Assembly (NCBI GenBank): GCA_947469885.1
Contig: CANIQT010000007.1
Coordinates: 1 to 64,000, forward strand
Source: Bacteroidota bacterium
GTDB taxonomy: Bacteria; Bacteroidota; Bacteroidia; 2-12-FULL-35-15
Direction: 5' to 3'
DNA length: 64,000 bases
Positions 9,379-17,203 of the stretch are shown one piece after another. Position 1 is the first letter of the stretch. The number at the start of each line of letters is the position of its first letter. Both the position numbers and the translations under genes were made by a program. A model generated the notes under the pieces. The model was not told where the DNA came from. It did not search any database and was given only the letters and a program-made list of their open reading frames with translations.

Positions 9379-9495
9379 TTGATAAGGAATTATTAATTTT
9401 TAGGTTGTAAAGATATAATAATAAAGTGAATATACCAATAAAATCTGACGAACTTATACAGAATGTGGTTGAAAACATATAGAAAAAAGAGGACT

Positions 9496-9788
9496 ATTTC
9501 GGAAGGGGTAACCCAATTTCGGACAGAGTGTTAACAATTTCGGAAAGAGTGTTAAGAATTTCCGAAAGAGTGTTAACTATTACGGAAAGAGTGTTAACTA
9601 TTTCCGGCAGAGTGTTAACTATTCCAGACAGAGTGTTAACTATTTCCGGCAGAGTGTTAACTATTACGGACAGAGTGTTAAGAATTTCCGAAAGAGTGTT
9701 AACTATTTCGGAAAGAGTGTTAACTATTCCAGACAAAGTGTTAAGAATTTCCGAAAGAGTGTTAACTATTTCCGAAATTCTTACCCCT
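9496..9788. repeat. Tandem array 2: 14 units of 21 bp bounded by a 9-bp inverted repeat
   Basis: Units start at 9496 (20 bp), then 9516, 9537 and every 21 bp to 9768. The core is GAAAGAGTGTTAACT. The first and last units carry a perfect inverted pair, AAGGGGTAA (9503-9511) and TTACCCCTT (9781-9789), absent from the inner units. Because 21 is a multiple of three and the unit lacks stops, both strands are open across it (heptads such as VLTISER and IVNTLSE). This looks like a by-product: substitutions fall at all codon positions. The array lies 117 bp upstream of the giant CotH gene and downstream of its paralogue. Confidence 0.93.
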
Positions 9789-9850
9789 TTAACATTTTCT
9801 GTTTAGTTATCAGCAAGTTGTATTTTTAAACACCAAAAGCTTGCCGTTTT

Positions 9851-11923
9851 TTATTCCGTTTTAGTGAGTTTTTTAACAATTGTGCCCGATGTTGTATTTA
9901 TTTTTAAGAAATAAATACCCGGTGTTACTTCATCTCCCAACATCAATTCTAAATTATTTTCTCCCTCTCTAAATTCTTTTTGGTCTATAATCGTAATCGT
10001 TTTTCCTAACACATCGGTGATTTCTATTTTTAATTGCTCATGGTTGGGCAAATAAAAATTCAAATGAAAATTAGAAGTAAATGGATTGGGGTAGATATTA
10101 ATTGAACTTGCAGAAAGTGTGTTTTCTGTAATCGCAGTATTACAATTTCCGGGCATATTGGCATCCATCCAGGTAATTCGGTTGTAAATCCAGGTTTTCA
10201 TTGCTGAAATTTCGCCTGCATAGCTGGTCGGGATGGGACTTGGATTGGGCCAAGTGTAAGTACCAATGATGGGCCATACTTGAAAATGCCGTTGCTGAGA
10301 TTCGTCCAGCACCAATGCAATAGAATCAATGTAATTATTTAAACGAGTAATGCTCAATACGGATTGACGCAACTCCAGCCAGCGGCATTTTAATTCATAA
10401 GTGTAGGTTTGGTCGTGCAGCAATTTTTCCCACCAAAACGTGCTTTGCCATCCACTGCTGCAAATATTATTTTGTTCGTAAATCCATCCGGTATCTAAAC
10501 TGGCATTGCAATAATCAGCATTCCAAAAGGCAAGGTTATAATCCCAGGCAGGTCCGGCTTTTAGTTTGCCTCCTTTGCTGTTTTTATCTTTATGCAAAAA
10601 AGTACTCAATCTGTAGCCATCCACATTTTTGCTCAATTCGGTTAAAATAAAATAATCAATAAACGAACCCGTGCTCATGTATTTTCGGTAGCCCAACAAA
10701 GGGTCGGCAAAATTGGGTCCGTTCAATGCCACTTCAAACGAATCAACAAAATGTTGAATGTATGTTTTTTGTATGGGAGGCATGGTGGTAAAGTTAGGAT
10801 ACACATACACAAAATTAATGGGCTGTGCAGTATTCGATAAAAAGTTGGATGTCCAGTAACTACCCGCACCATCGTCTCTGTCTATTTTTATAATATACCC
10901 CCCCGTTAAATCATCACCGCTGATGGAAGTGGGCAACAACCTGGCAACCGATACTCTGTTGCTATCACGTTTCACTTTTTCCATCATCACATATATTCCT
11001 TTGTATTGGTCGTCAATTATCAATTCGCAAAAACGTGTTCGCGAAGCGTAATGTCCTGTTTGATTAGCAATATCGTAAGCAAGCACATTTCGCATACAGG
11101 TTTTATCATCATACGGAGCGTACAAAATCCAATCGCTTTGGGCAGGCATTCCCATCACAATGGTATCCTTTATAACAGCGTTTATATCCAATGTGGTGAG
11201 TCCGTACGATTTTTGCGGAAACCCAAGCGAACTGCTACCGCGAAGCTGAATGGCTATCTTATTGTTATAGGTATTAAAGGTATCGTTTACATAATTTCTA
11301 ATTCCTGCACCATTGTCAATTATGCCCATGTGAGCTAATATGTTTGGATAATCAACAATGCTTTGCCCATTTGTATTGACTTTGACAATAGGCAGATTGC
11401 TGGAAGTAAACAAAAAGGGATGAGCAGGCGCATTGCCAAAAGTGATGCTCCAATTGTTTACCGTTCCTGTATCAATAGCCCATTGGTCTTGCACCAGGAG
11501 TGTCCAGGTCCCGTTCCCAACTTGTCCGTTGTTGAATGCGCCAATAAATTCCTGCGGGCGATAAGTGCCTGTAAACGGTGCGCTACCAATTACCACAGAA
11601 GTGGCTGCACTTTGGTTTAAACAAGTGGCCGTGTAATTATGTCCACCTCCACCGTTGCCTTCCGACAAAGCAGCAATGGTTCCATCGGGAGCTTGTAGCC
11701 AAATGTGTAAATCGGCAGTGTAAGTATGAGTAATATCGAAACAAACAGTTTCAATTCCAAAAATGGTATCAATAGTTGTTGGAGTTAACCCCGAAACAAC
11801 AATGGGGATAGACATAACAGGTCCTGCATCGGGAATAGAAGTGACAACAGTACTTGTAAATGTTTGTGCAGAAATAATTAATGCGGTAAGTATATTTAAT
11901 GTTAACAGTAGTGATTTTTTCAT
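9851..11923 (-). CDS. Secreted CotH-like protein with T9SS type A signal
   Basis: 690 residues: signal peptide (1-19, ending IISAQ), a P/Homo-B-like domain (about 22-165, NGTWTLLVQD), a CotH-like domain (about 175-600, with QLRGSSSLGFPQKSYG, LYAPYDDKTCMRNVLAY, LSKNVDGYR and AGPAWDYNLAFWN), then a T9SS type A domain (IYPNPFTSNF, EITDVLGKTI, GIYFLKI). It matches the first 600 residues of the neighbouring 1938-residue protein almost block for block, so the two arose by tandem duplication, but this copy has no PKD/Ig modules and the other sorting-domain class. It is transcribed toward array 2 and its paralogue. The substrate of the kinase-like domain is unknown. Confidence 0.86.
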   Translation of the reverse strand: MKKSLLLTLNILTALIISAQTFTSTVVTSIPDAGPVMSIPIVVSGLTPTTIDTIFGIETVCFDITHTYTADLHIWLQAPDGTIAALSEGNGGGGHNYTATCLNQSAATSVVIGSAPFTGTYRPQEFIGAFNNGQVGNGTWTLLVQDQWAIDTGTVNNWSITFGNAPAHPFLFTSSNLPIVKVNTNGQSIVDYPNILAHMGIIDNGAGIRNYVNDTFNTYNNKIAIQLRGSSSLGFPQKSYGLTTLDINAVIKDTIVMGMPAQSDWILYAPYDDKTCMRNVLAYDIANQTGHYASRTRFCELIIDDQYKGIYVMMEKVKRDSNRVSVARLLPTSISGDDLTGGYIIKIDRDDGAGSYWTSNFLSNTAQPINFVYVYPNFTTMPPIQKTYIQHFVDSFEVALNGPNFADPLLGYRKYMSTGSFIDYFILTELSKNVDGYRLSTFLHKDKNSKGGKLKAGPAWDYNLAFWNADYCNASLDTGWIYEQNNICSSGWQSTFWWEKLLHDQTYTYELKCRWLELRQSVLSITRLNNYIDSIALVLDESQQRHFQVWPIIGTYTWPNPSPIPTSYAGEISAMKTWIYNRITWMDANMPGNCNTAITENTLSASSINIYPNPFTSNFHLNFYLPNHEQLKIEITDVLGKTITIIDQKEFREGENNLELMLGDEVTPGIYFLKINTTSGTIVKKLTKTE

Positions 11924-12026
11924 AAAATAAATTTTGATAAAAGTAAGATAAATTGTTGATAAGCGGATTTATTTTGCGTTTTGAAAATGCAACAACTATT
12001 TTATTTATTTTTGACAATTAAAATTA

Positions 12027-12034
12027 TATTTTTG
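12027..12034 (+). promoter_or_regulatory. TAnnTTTG promoter element of the NYN cassette
   Basis: TATTTTTG ends 5 bases before the first ATG (12040) of the cassette. Transcription would start at or next to that ATG, so the first gene is either leaderless or starts at the second ATG (12049). Confidence 0.5.
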
Positions 12035-12039
12035 TTGAA

Positions 12040-13209
12040 ATGAATTTGATGAACATAAGTGTAAGCACATCGAACGTATTTGGTGCTTTTGATGGAACAG
12101 CCATCCGGTTGGGGTTGTTGATAAGCGATGTAACTTTTACAGCCGGAGATTTGCACAACATGATAAGGGCTGCCGGAAGAATGACGGATGAAAAAGAAAG
12201 CATGAAAATGAAAATGGCAGTAATTGCCGCTCATGCCGAAAGCAAGCCGGAAGATTTGGGAATAACCGCTCAGGACTTTGAACACATCCGGTTGAATTAT
12301 ACGTTTTTGAAAAACATAAAGTATAAAACTTCGGAACAGTTGCGGCATTATAAAACGATTGAGAAAATGATAAGCGATGCTTACAATTCGCTTAATCAGG
12401 CGTACTCGGCAGGGTTGGACACTAGCGGAATGACACAGTTGGGGAAATTTGCACACAAAGAATTAGAATTTAATGCCGTTCATACCGACCGACCTGAGTT
12501 TAGAAATGAAATTGATGACGGGTATTTGAGAATGAGTGAAGTGTTGCTCGACCGATATGACAAGGCAACACCAAACGATATTTATTTGGTGACAGGACAT
12601 TTTGGGGAATACTTAAAACTTGCGCAAGTGGAGATGGGAGAGTTGGGCAACAGCACCGACAAACATTTGAAAGTGTTGTGTGCCAAAGACGTTTTGACGC
12701 TTCCAAATTTGATACAGCTTACTGCAAACGAAATAGAATTGGTGAGGGAACATTTGATGAGCACCAATCAAACCTTTAGAACCAACATAACCAACTGGAA
12801 CAATGATTTGATTACAACTGAATTTGCTCGAGACAATTTTAAAATGATAAACAAGCGTTACATTTCAGACATTGAGCCTTATGTAAAAATGTTGCAAACC
12901 GAAATAAACAAAAACGAAAGGCTAAAACTATTGTATGCTAACACGCATAAAAATCATGTGTTTGAAGTGAGTTTGTATGTTACCAGCATTGACGTGTATT
13001 GGAGCTATTTATTTTACAACAATTCGATAGGTGAAGAAACCATGGATGCGTTGAAAAATTATCCTAATTATGAAAAACTAAAAAATTATTCGTGCCTGAT
13101 TATAGAAGGCGCTTTGATTACACTAAACCAAGACCTTTTGGAAGACACCGCCCAAAAGAAAAATAACGAACCAATAGTATTAACAAAACGTAAAACCTTA
13201 GATTTTTAA
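12040..13209 (+). CDS. Cassette gene 1: unrecognised protein, paralogue of the gene at 14656
   Basis: 389 residues, soluble, no signal peptide or membrane segment. I do not recognise the family. It aligns end to end with the protein at 14656-15831. Shared blocks are AIRLGLL, a GDLH motif, YKYLKNIKYK-like, IEKMISDAYNS, LMSEVLLDRYD-like, DIYLVTGHF, LPNLIQLTANEIELVRE, ETFRTN-like, and a C-terminal tail TKRKTLDF. Predicted character is mainly helical. It is followed after 20 bp by the NYN ribonuclease gene and then by its paralogue, all on the plus strand, so the three are probably one transcription unit. The ATG at 12049 is an alternative start. Confidence 0.8.
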   Translation: MNLMNISVSTSNVFGAFDGTAIRLGLLISDVTFTAGDLHNMIRAAGRMTDEKESMKMKMAVIAAHAESKPEDLGITAQDFEHIRLNYTFLKNIKYKTSEQLRHYKTIEKMISDAYNSLNQAYSAGLDTSGMTQLGKFAHKELEFNAVHTDRPEFRNEIDDGYLRMSEVLLDRYDKATPNDIYLVTGHFGEYLKLAQVEMGELGNSTDKHLKVLCAKDVLTLPNLIQLTANEIELVREHLMSTNQTFRTNITNWNNDLITTEFARDNFKMINKRYISDIEPYVKMLQTEINKNERLKLLYANTHKNHVFEVSLYVTSIDVYWSYLFYNNSIGEETMDALKNYPNYEKLKNYSCLIIEGALITLNQDLLEDTAQKKNNEPIVLTKRKTLDF

Positions 13210-13229
13210 ACCAATTAAACAAAAACAAA

Positions 13230-14615
13230 ATGAAACCAATTCCAAAATTACACGAGTATTACCGTATCAAAATGGTGCAGTCAGAATTTATTATTGAATT
13301 TGAAACCTTGAAAGAAATGGCAAGGTATGCCGAAAAAAACAGCATTAAAAGTGTATTTATTTTGACCGAAGAAGATGGCAAAACCGAAAGCTTTGCTTTT
13401 TCGAACAAAGGCGGATTGCTGAAACACACCACTAATGGCTACCAAACACTGGAAGACTTTAGAAATGCCGACCTCAACTGTTTTCCGGATGCAACGGTAT
13501 ATTATGCTGCTATGCAATTAGGGTTTAATAAATATGACGAATATAAAATGAGCTCCGAAACAGGAATAACAGATGCGAAGGAATACGAAGAAATAAAAAA
13601 AGCAGGTTATATACAGGCATACAGTCAGTTTGATGAATTCAGGAAATCGAATGCGGAAAGTTTGCAGTTTGCAGAAATAAAAAACCCGTACGACCTAAAA
13701 GAATGGGTAGGCAAAAAGAAGTTTCAAAACATAGCGGAGTTTATGCAAGCTTTTCAAGGCGGATTTGCCGACCCTTTAAATTATCGAGCGGCTATTGAAA
13801 AAGGGTATAAAACGGCTGCCGACTCTCAAAAAGGAACTGCTAAAGGATTTTTGATGGGTGAAAATTATTATTACGCCCAGCAACGAGGCATCGAAACATT
13901 TGAAGAAATGGTTTTGTATAACGATTTGCAACAGTTGCCATTACCCGATCTTACTTTCGACCAGCGGATAATTTGTGTGTTGTTGAGCAAAGCCACGGAC
14001 GGTAAAAAAACATCAGTTAACAAATTGTATGAAGGACTGGAAGAAACAAAAAAAATATACGTAAAAAAAGATGGCACCATACCACAGTGGTTCACCATGG
14101 CTATACAATCGGTGAAAGACCTTGTTGCATTTTTGTTGCAAAACGAGCTCATAAAACATTATGGACACTATGACGCTGATGGCGAATTTTTTCAAAAGAA
14201 AAAAATGCAGGAGCGCACAGTAATATTGGATGGTAGCAATGTGGCGTATGGTGTAACAGGCGACAAAAACCGCAAACCTACCATGAAAAATATTTTGATT
14301 ATGGTTCAGTTTCTCAAAGAAAAAGGATTTTTGGATATTAGCGTATATACCGATGCTTCACTGAAACATAGAATGGCAGATATGTCGTTGTTGCCTGAAG
14401 TTGAAAAGCTGTGTAAGTACAGATACACCCCTGCCGAAAAACCTGCCGACCTTTTCTTGCTTTCGCATGTAAAACAAAATCATTGTTTACTTGTGAGCAA
14501 CGACATGTTTCGCGATTGGAAACTGGCTGACCCTTGGATTGCTGTAAACATTGATTATTACCTCCTCAAGTTTATGATTGAAGACGACAAAGTAAACATG
14601 CCAGACCTTGTATAA
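13230..14615 (+). CDS. Cassette gene 2: Regnase/Zc3h12a-like NYN ribonuclease with N-terminal repeats
   Basis: 461 residues. The C-terminal part (about 328-440) is a NYN/PIN-like RNase of the Zc3h12a (Regnase-1) type: ILDGSNVAYG, SVYTDAS, KPADLFLL, CLLVSNDMFRDW. D334, N337, D407, D425 and D429 fit the spacing of the human MCPIP1 catalytic set (D141, N144, D226, D244, D248); the position of D225 is alanine. A single-strand RNA endonuclease activity follows from family knowledge. The N-terminal 90-240 region has loose repeats of about 20 residues with aromatic-Gly endings (YYAAMQLGF, YEEIKKAGY, YRAAIEKGY, YYYAQQRGI). It sits between two paralogues of an unknown family, 20 bp after the first and 40 bp before the second. 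Target RNA is unknown. Confidence 0.8.
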   Translation: MKPIPKLHEYYRIKMVQSEFIIEFETLKEMARYAEKNSIKSVFILTEEDGKTESFAFSNKGGLLKHTTNGYQTLEDFRNADLNCFPDATVYYAAMQLGFNKYDEYKMSSETGITDAKEYEEIKKAGYIQAYSQFDEFRKSNAESLQFAEIKNPYDLKEWVGKKKFQNIAEFMQAFQGGFADPLNYRAAIEKGYKTAADSQKGTAKGFLMGENYYYAQQRGIETFEEMVLYNDLQQLPLPDLTFDQRIICVLLSKATDGKKTSVNKLYEGLEETKKIYVKKDGTIPQWFTMAIQSVKDLVAFLLQNELIKHYGHYDADGEFFQKKKMQERTVILDGSNVAYGVTGDKNRKPTMKNILIMVQFLKEKGFLDISVYTDASLKHRMADMSLLPEVEKLCKYRYTPAEKPADLFLLSHVKQNHCLLVSNDMFRDWKLADPWIAVNIDYYLLKFMIEDDKVNMPDLV

Positions 14616-14655
14616 CTTATAGTTCTTTTTTTTATTTTAATCTAACGCTGAGCCC

Positions 14656-15831
14656 ATGTCGCTGCCAATGAATACTGCAAATATAAGTTTGAGTAACGGA
14701 GAAGTGTTTTCGGACTATGATATTATGGCTATTCGTTTGGGCTTGTTGGTAGGTGATACCACTTATTCGATAGGCGATTTGCACATCGGCATTATGGTCG
14801 AAAATTCGACTAACGAAAAACGAACTCACTACGAAAAACTAGATGCCATCTATAGTTACATTGTAAATTTTCCGGAACAAGCGGGTATTGAAATGGAAAA
14901 TTTTGAAAACACTGCATCTACCTATAAATATTTAAAAAACATAAAATACAAATCGCCTAATCAAATTAAAGAGATGAAGGGGATAGAAAAATTAATTGAT
15001 GGTGCTTATAATTCGCGAAACGAATTTTATTCGAACAGATACCAAAATGCAGGTATGCCGCAACTAAAAAAATTTGTTGACCGAAGTTTAAAATTGCTGG
15101 CAACACATCCTACCTCTGCCGAAGTAAGAATAAACGAGCGGTATTACCTGATGAGTGAAATTGTGACCGACCGATTTGATACAACTACCGGTGACGATAT
15201 TTTTTTGGTGACCGGAAATTTTACAGAGTATCTCCAAGATAAAAAAATAATAACCTCAGCATTTGGACCCAATGCGGATGTGAATGCCCAACTTCTTTGC
15301 AAAAAAAATATGTTTGTGTTGCCCAACTTAAATTTGTTGACCCAAAACGAATTGGAAATGGTGAGAGAAGAGCTGACAAGTAAAAACGAAACCTTTAGAA
15401 CCAACATGGCAAACTGGAATAAAGCACTTATTAACATTCCGTTTGCACACCCGAATTTTGAAATGATTTCGCAAACATATATAAACGAAATAGAACCATT
15501 TGCAAAATTGCTAAAAACAGAAATGGATAACAACGAGCGGCTAAAAGTGCAGCAAGCACATTCGGGGACGGTACATACTTTTGCCGTTCATTTGTATGTT
15601 ACCAGTGTCGGATTTTATTGGGACTATCTACACCACATCAATAACGTTGGGGAAGATACCATGAAGGTATTACAACAAAAACCAGATTATGAAGCATGGC
15701 GAAAATCTTCGTGTATTATTATTGCAGGTTGCCTGTTGGACCATACCGGAGCAATAGTGGAGAATGATAAAAGAAAACGAGCGTTGAATAATGTTCCGGA
15801 ATTAACCAAACGAAAAACATTGGATATTTAG
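14656..15831 (+). CDS. Cassette gene 3: unrecognised protein, paralogue of the gene at 12040
   Basis: 391 residues, soluble, no signal peptide. It matches the first cassette protein over its full length (IMAIRLGLLVGDTTY, GDLHIGI, YLKNIKYKS, GIEKLIDGAYNSRNEF, YYLMSEIVTDRFD, DDIFLVTGNFTEYL, LPNLNLLTQNELEMVRE, ETFRTNMANWN, HLYVTSVGFYWDYL) and ends TKRKTLDI. The two paralogues have clearly diverged, so both have been kept under selection rather than being a recent copy. An adaptor, sensor or antidote role around the NYN ribonuclease is an inference from position only. Start at the ATG 14656; a second ATG at 14668 is possible. Confidence 0.8.
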   Translation: MSLPMNTANISLSNGEVFSDYDIMAIRLGLLVGDTTYSIGDLHIGIMVENSTNEKRTHYEKLDAIYSYIVNFPEQAGIEMENFENTASTYKYLKNIKYKSPNQIKEMKGIEKLIDGAYNSRNEFYSNRYQNAGMPQLKKFVDRSLKLLATHPTSAEVRINERYYLMSEIVTDRFDTTTGDDIFLVTGNFTEYLQDKKIITSAFGPNADVNAQLLCKKNMFVLPNLNLLTQNELEMVREELTSKNETFRTNMANWNKALINIPFAHPNFEMISQTYINEIEPFAKLLKTEMDNNERLKVQQAHSGTVHTFAVHLYVTSVGFYWDYLHHINNVGEDTMKVLQQKPDYEAWRKSSCIIIAGCLLDHTGAIVENDKRKRALNNVPELTKRKTLDI

Positions 15832-15929
15832 TTGGAGTGATTGGAAGGGAATTTTGTTTTGCGGGTTTGTTGGCGAAAAGAGCAACAAACAAAAAAATCC
15901 TGCTCTTTACAAAGCAGAATTCGTGTACG

Positions 15930-16117
15930 TCATAAATTCCCCTCTAGAGAGAAAATAACATCTCCTGCTCTGCAAATGACAAGCTTTGGTCCGCAATTAA
16001 TACTTTACGCTCCACTATTGGCACTTCATGCTACGAAAACGACATAACACCTCCGTAACTGACATTTCACATTCCTCAATTGACATTGAACGCTCCGCAA
16101 TTGACGTTAGTGTAATA
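15930..16117. repeat. Tandem array 3: about 9 units of 21 bp
   Basis: Units can be followed at 15930, 15951, 15972, 15993, 16014, 16035, 16055, 16076 and 16097, one step being 20 bp and the rest 21. The core, clearest in the last two units, is AATTGACATTGAACGCTCC; the first two units are heavily decayed. No spacers. It fills most of the 427-bp gap between the NYN cassette and sixA and ends 141 bp before the sixA start. Sequence is unrelated to arrays 1, 2 and 4. Confidence 0.8.
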
Positions 16118-16238
16118 TGTGGTGTGATTTTTTTCCAGACCACTACCCCAGAGTCTTCTGTTTTTTAATTGTTTTATTTTATTGATTCGAATCAATAAAA
16201 ATAAAACAGAGATTTGATGTGGAATCTATATTAAGACG

Positions 16239-16246
16239 TATTTTTG
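16239..16246 (+). promoter_or_regulatory. TAnnTTTG promoter element of sixA
   Basis: TATTTTTG, 12 bp upstream of the sixA ATG. Confidence 0.5.
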
Positions 16247-16258
16247 CAGTAAAAAAAA

Positions 16259-16750
16259 ATGAAAACCCTTTACCTTATACGTCATGCCAAATCGGATTGG
16301 GCTAATATAACCCTTGCCGATATTGACCGTCCGCTCAACACAAGAGGATATACCGATGCTCATAAAATGAGCGCGATGATGAAACAGAAAAACATACAGC
16401 CGGATGCCATTGTTACCAGTCCGGCTGTGCGAGCCATTACCACCGCGTTGATATTTGCCCGCAATTGTAATTTTAATGCTTCACGAATTCATATTCAACC
16501 TATGTTGTATCATTCCAACACAGAAAACTATATTGATATTGTTGCCGAAACGGATGATAGAATTAACACTTTGTTTTTGTTTGCACACAATCCGGTGATA
16601 AGCGATTGTGCAAATAAGTTGTTAAGAATGCAACGCGAAGAAATGCCTACCTGCGGAATAACAGGAGTATCAAGCAACTGCACCAACTGGGACGAATTTG
16701 CAAATTCGGATTGTAAATTAATTTTGTTCGATTTCCCAAAAAATCAGTAA
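16259..16750 (+). CDS. sixA: Phosphohistidine phosphatase SixA
   Basis: 163 residues of the histidine phosphatase (phosphoglycerate mutase-like) superfamily in its minimal SixA form. The catalytic loop is LIRHAKSDW with the phospho-accepting histidine at residue 9; R20-P21-L22 follows, and FLFAHNPVIS carries the second catalytic histidine. SixA dephosphorylates phosphohistidine on signalling or phosphotransfer proteins in the cytoplasm. Here it heads a group with ppk1 and ppx, a pairing common in Bacteroidota. Its partner phosphoprotein cannot be deduced. It has its own TAnnTTTG element and a 21-bp repeat array upstream. Confidence 0.85.
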   Translation: MKTLYLIRHAKSDWANITLADIDRPLNTRGYTDAHKMSAMMKQKNIQPDAIVTSPAVRAITTALIFARNCNFNASRIHIQPMLYHSNTENYIDIVAETDDRINTLFLFAHNPVISDCANKLLRMQREEMPTCGITGVSSNCTNWDEFANSDCKLILFDFPKNQ

Positions 16751-16813
16751 GCCCTAAACCCTGTTTCTGACTTTAATCATTGTGTTAAGTTTCCGTTATC
16801 ATTTTAATTCAGA

Positions 16814-16821
16814 TACCTTTG
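16814..16821 (+). promoter_or_regulatory. TAnnTTTG promoter element upstream of the Lys-rich protein
   Basis: TACCTTTG, 42 bp before the ATG at 16864. Confidence 0.5.
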
Positions 16822-16863
16822 TATTAAAATATTCCTCACTTTTAAATTCTAAAACTTTAAGCT

Positions 16864-17169
16864 ATGAATAAAAAACAACAACGAAAAGAACTGGAAGCAG
16901 CCTTGTTTAAAACCATTGAAGATTTGCTTATCAGCATTAATCCTGAATCAGCAAGCCAGATAAGCGATATTACTTACGGGGCATCTAGAATACTTGCCAA
17001 AAAGTTTTATAAATCAGTGAAACATAAGGAAGAAAAAAAAGCACAGCCTGCTAAGCAAAAACCGGAAGTAAAAAAAGTAGTTGCACCAAACAAAAAGGCA
17101 GCAAAAAAGGTTGCGCCACCTGCTGCTAAAAAACCTGCAAAACCTGCAAAGGCAAAATCGAAAAAATAA
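16864..17169 (+). CDS. Small protein with histone-H1-like Lys/Ala/Pro tail
   Basis: 101 residues. The first 55 or so form a helical head (ELEAALFKTIEDLLISI). The remainder is a low-complexity basic tail made almost only of Lys, Ala and Pro with some Val (KKAAKKVAPPAAKKPAKPA), like eukaryotic H1 tails and bacterial histone-like proteins. No enzymatic motif. The head has no family I recognise. It lies directly upstream of ppk1, which has its own promoter element in the 34-bp gap. A DNA- or polyphosphate-binding role is plausible from the charge and the neighbourhood, but is inference. Confidence 0.75.
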   Translation: MNKKQQRKELEAALFKTIEDLLISINPESASQISDITYGASRILAKKFYKSVKHKEEKKAQPAKQKPEVKKVVAPNKKAAKKVAPPAAKKPAKPAKAKSKK

Positions 17170-17174
17170 TTTAA

Positions 17175-17182
17175 TACTTTTG
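17175..17182 (+). promoter_or_regulatory. TAnnTTTG promoter element of ppk1
   Basis: TACTTTTG lies 21 bp before the ppk1 ATG, within the short gap after the Lys-rich gene. Confidence 0.5.
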
Positions 17183-17203
17183 TTGCGCTAGTGTTAGTGA
17201 TGT

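Noticed and set aside
9494-9806. Open frames on both strands coding for heptads (VLTISER, IVNTLSE) in array 2
   Set aside because: A 21-bp unit without stops opens both strands automatically; substitutions do not prefer third positions and there is no independent start or signal sequence.
15899-15916. Terminator after cassette gene 3
   Set aside because: CTGCT/AGCAG gives only a 5-bp stem with no T-run following; too weak.
15841-16047. 68-codon frame after the NYN cassette
   Set aside because: It starts at a TTG, overlaps array 3 and resembles no protein.
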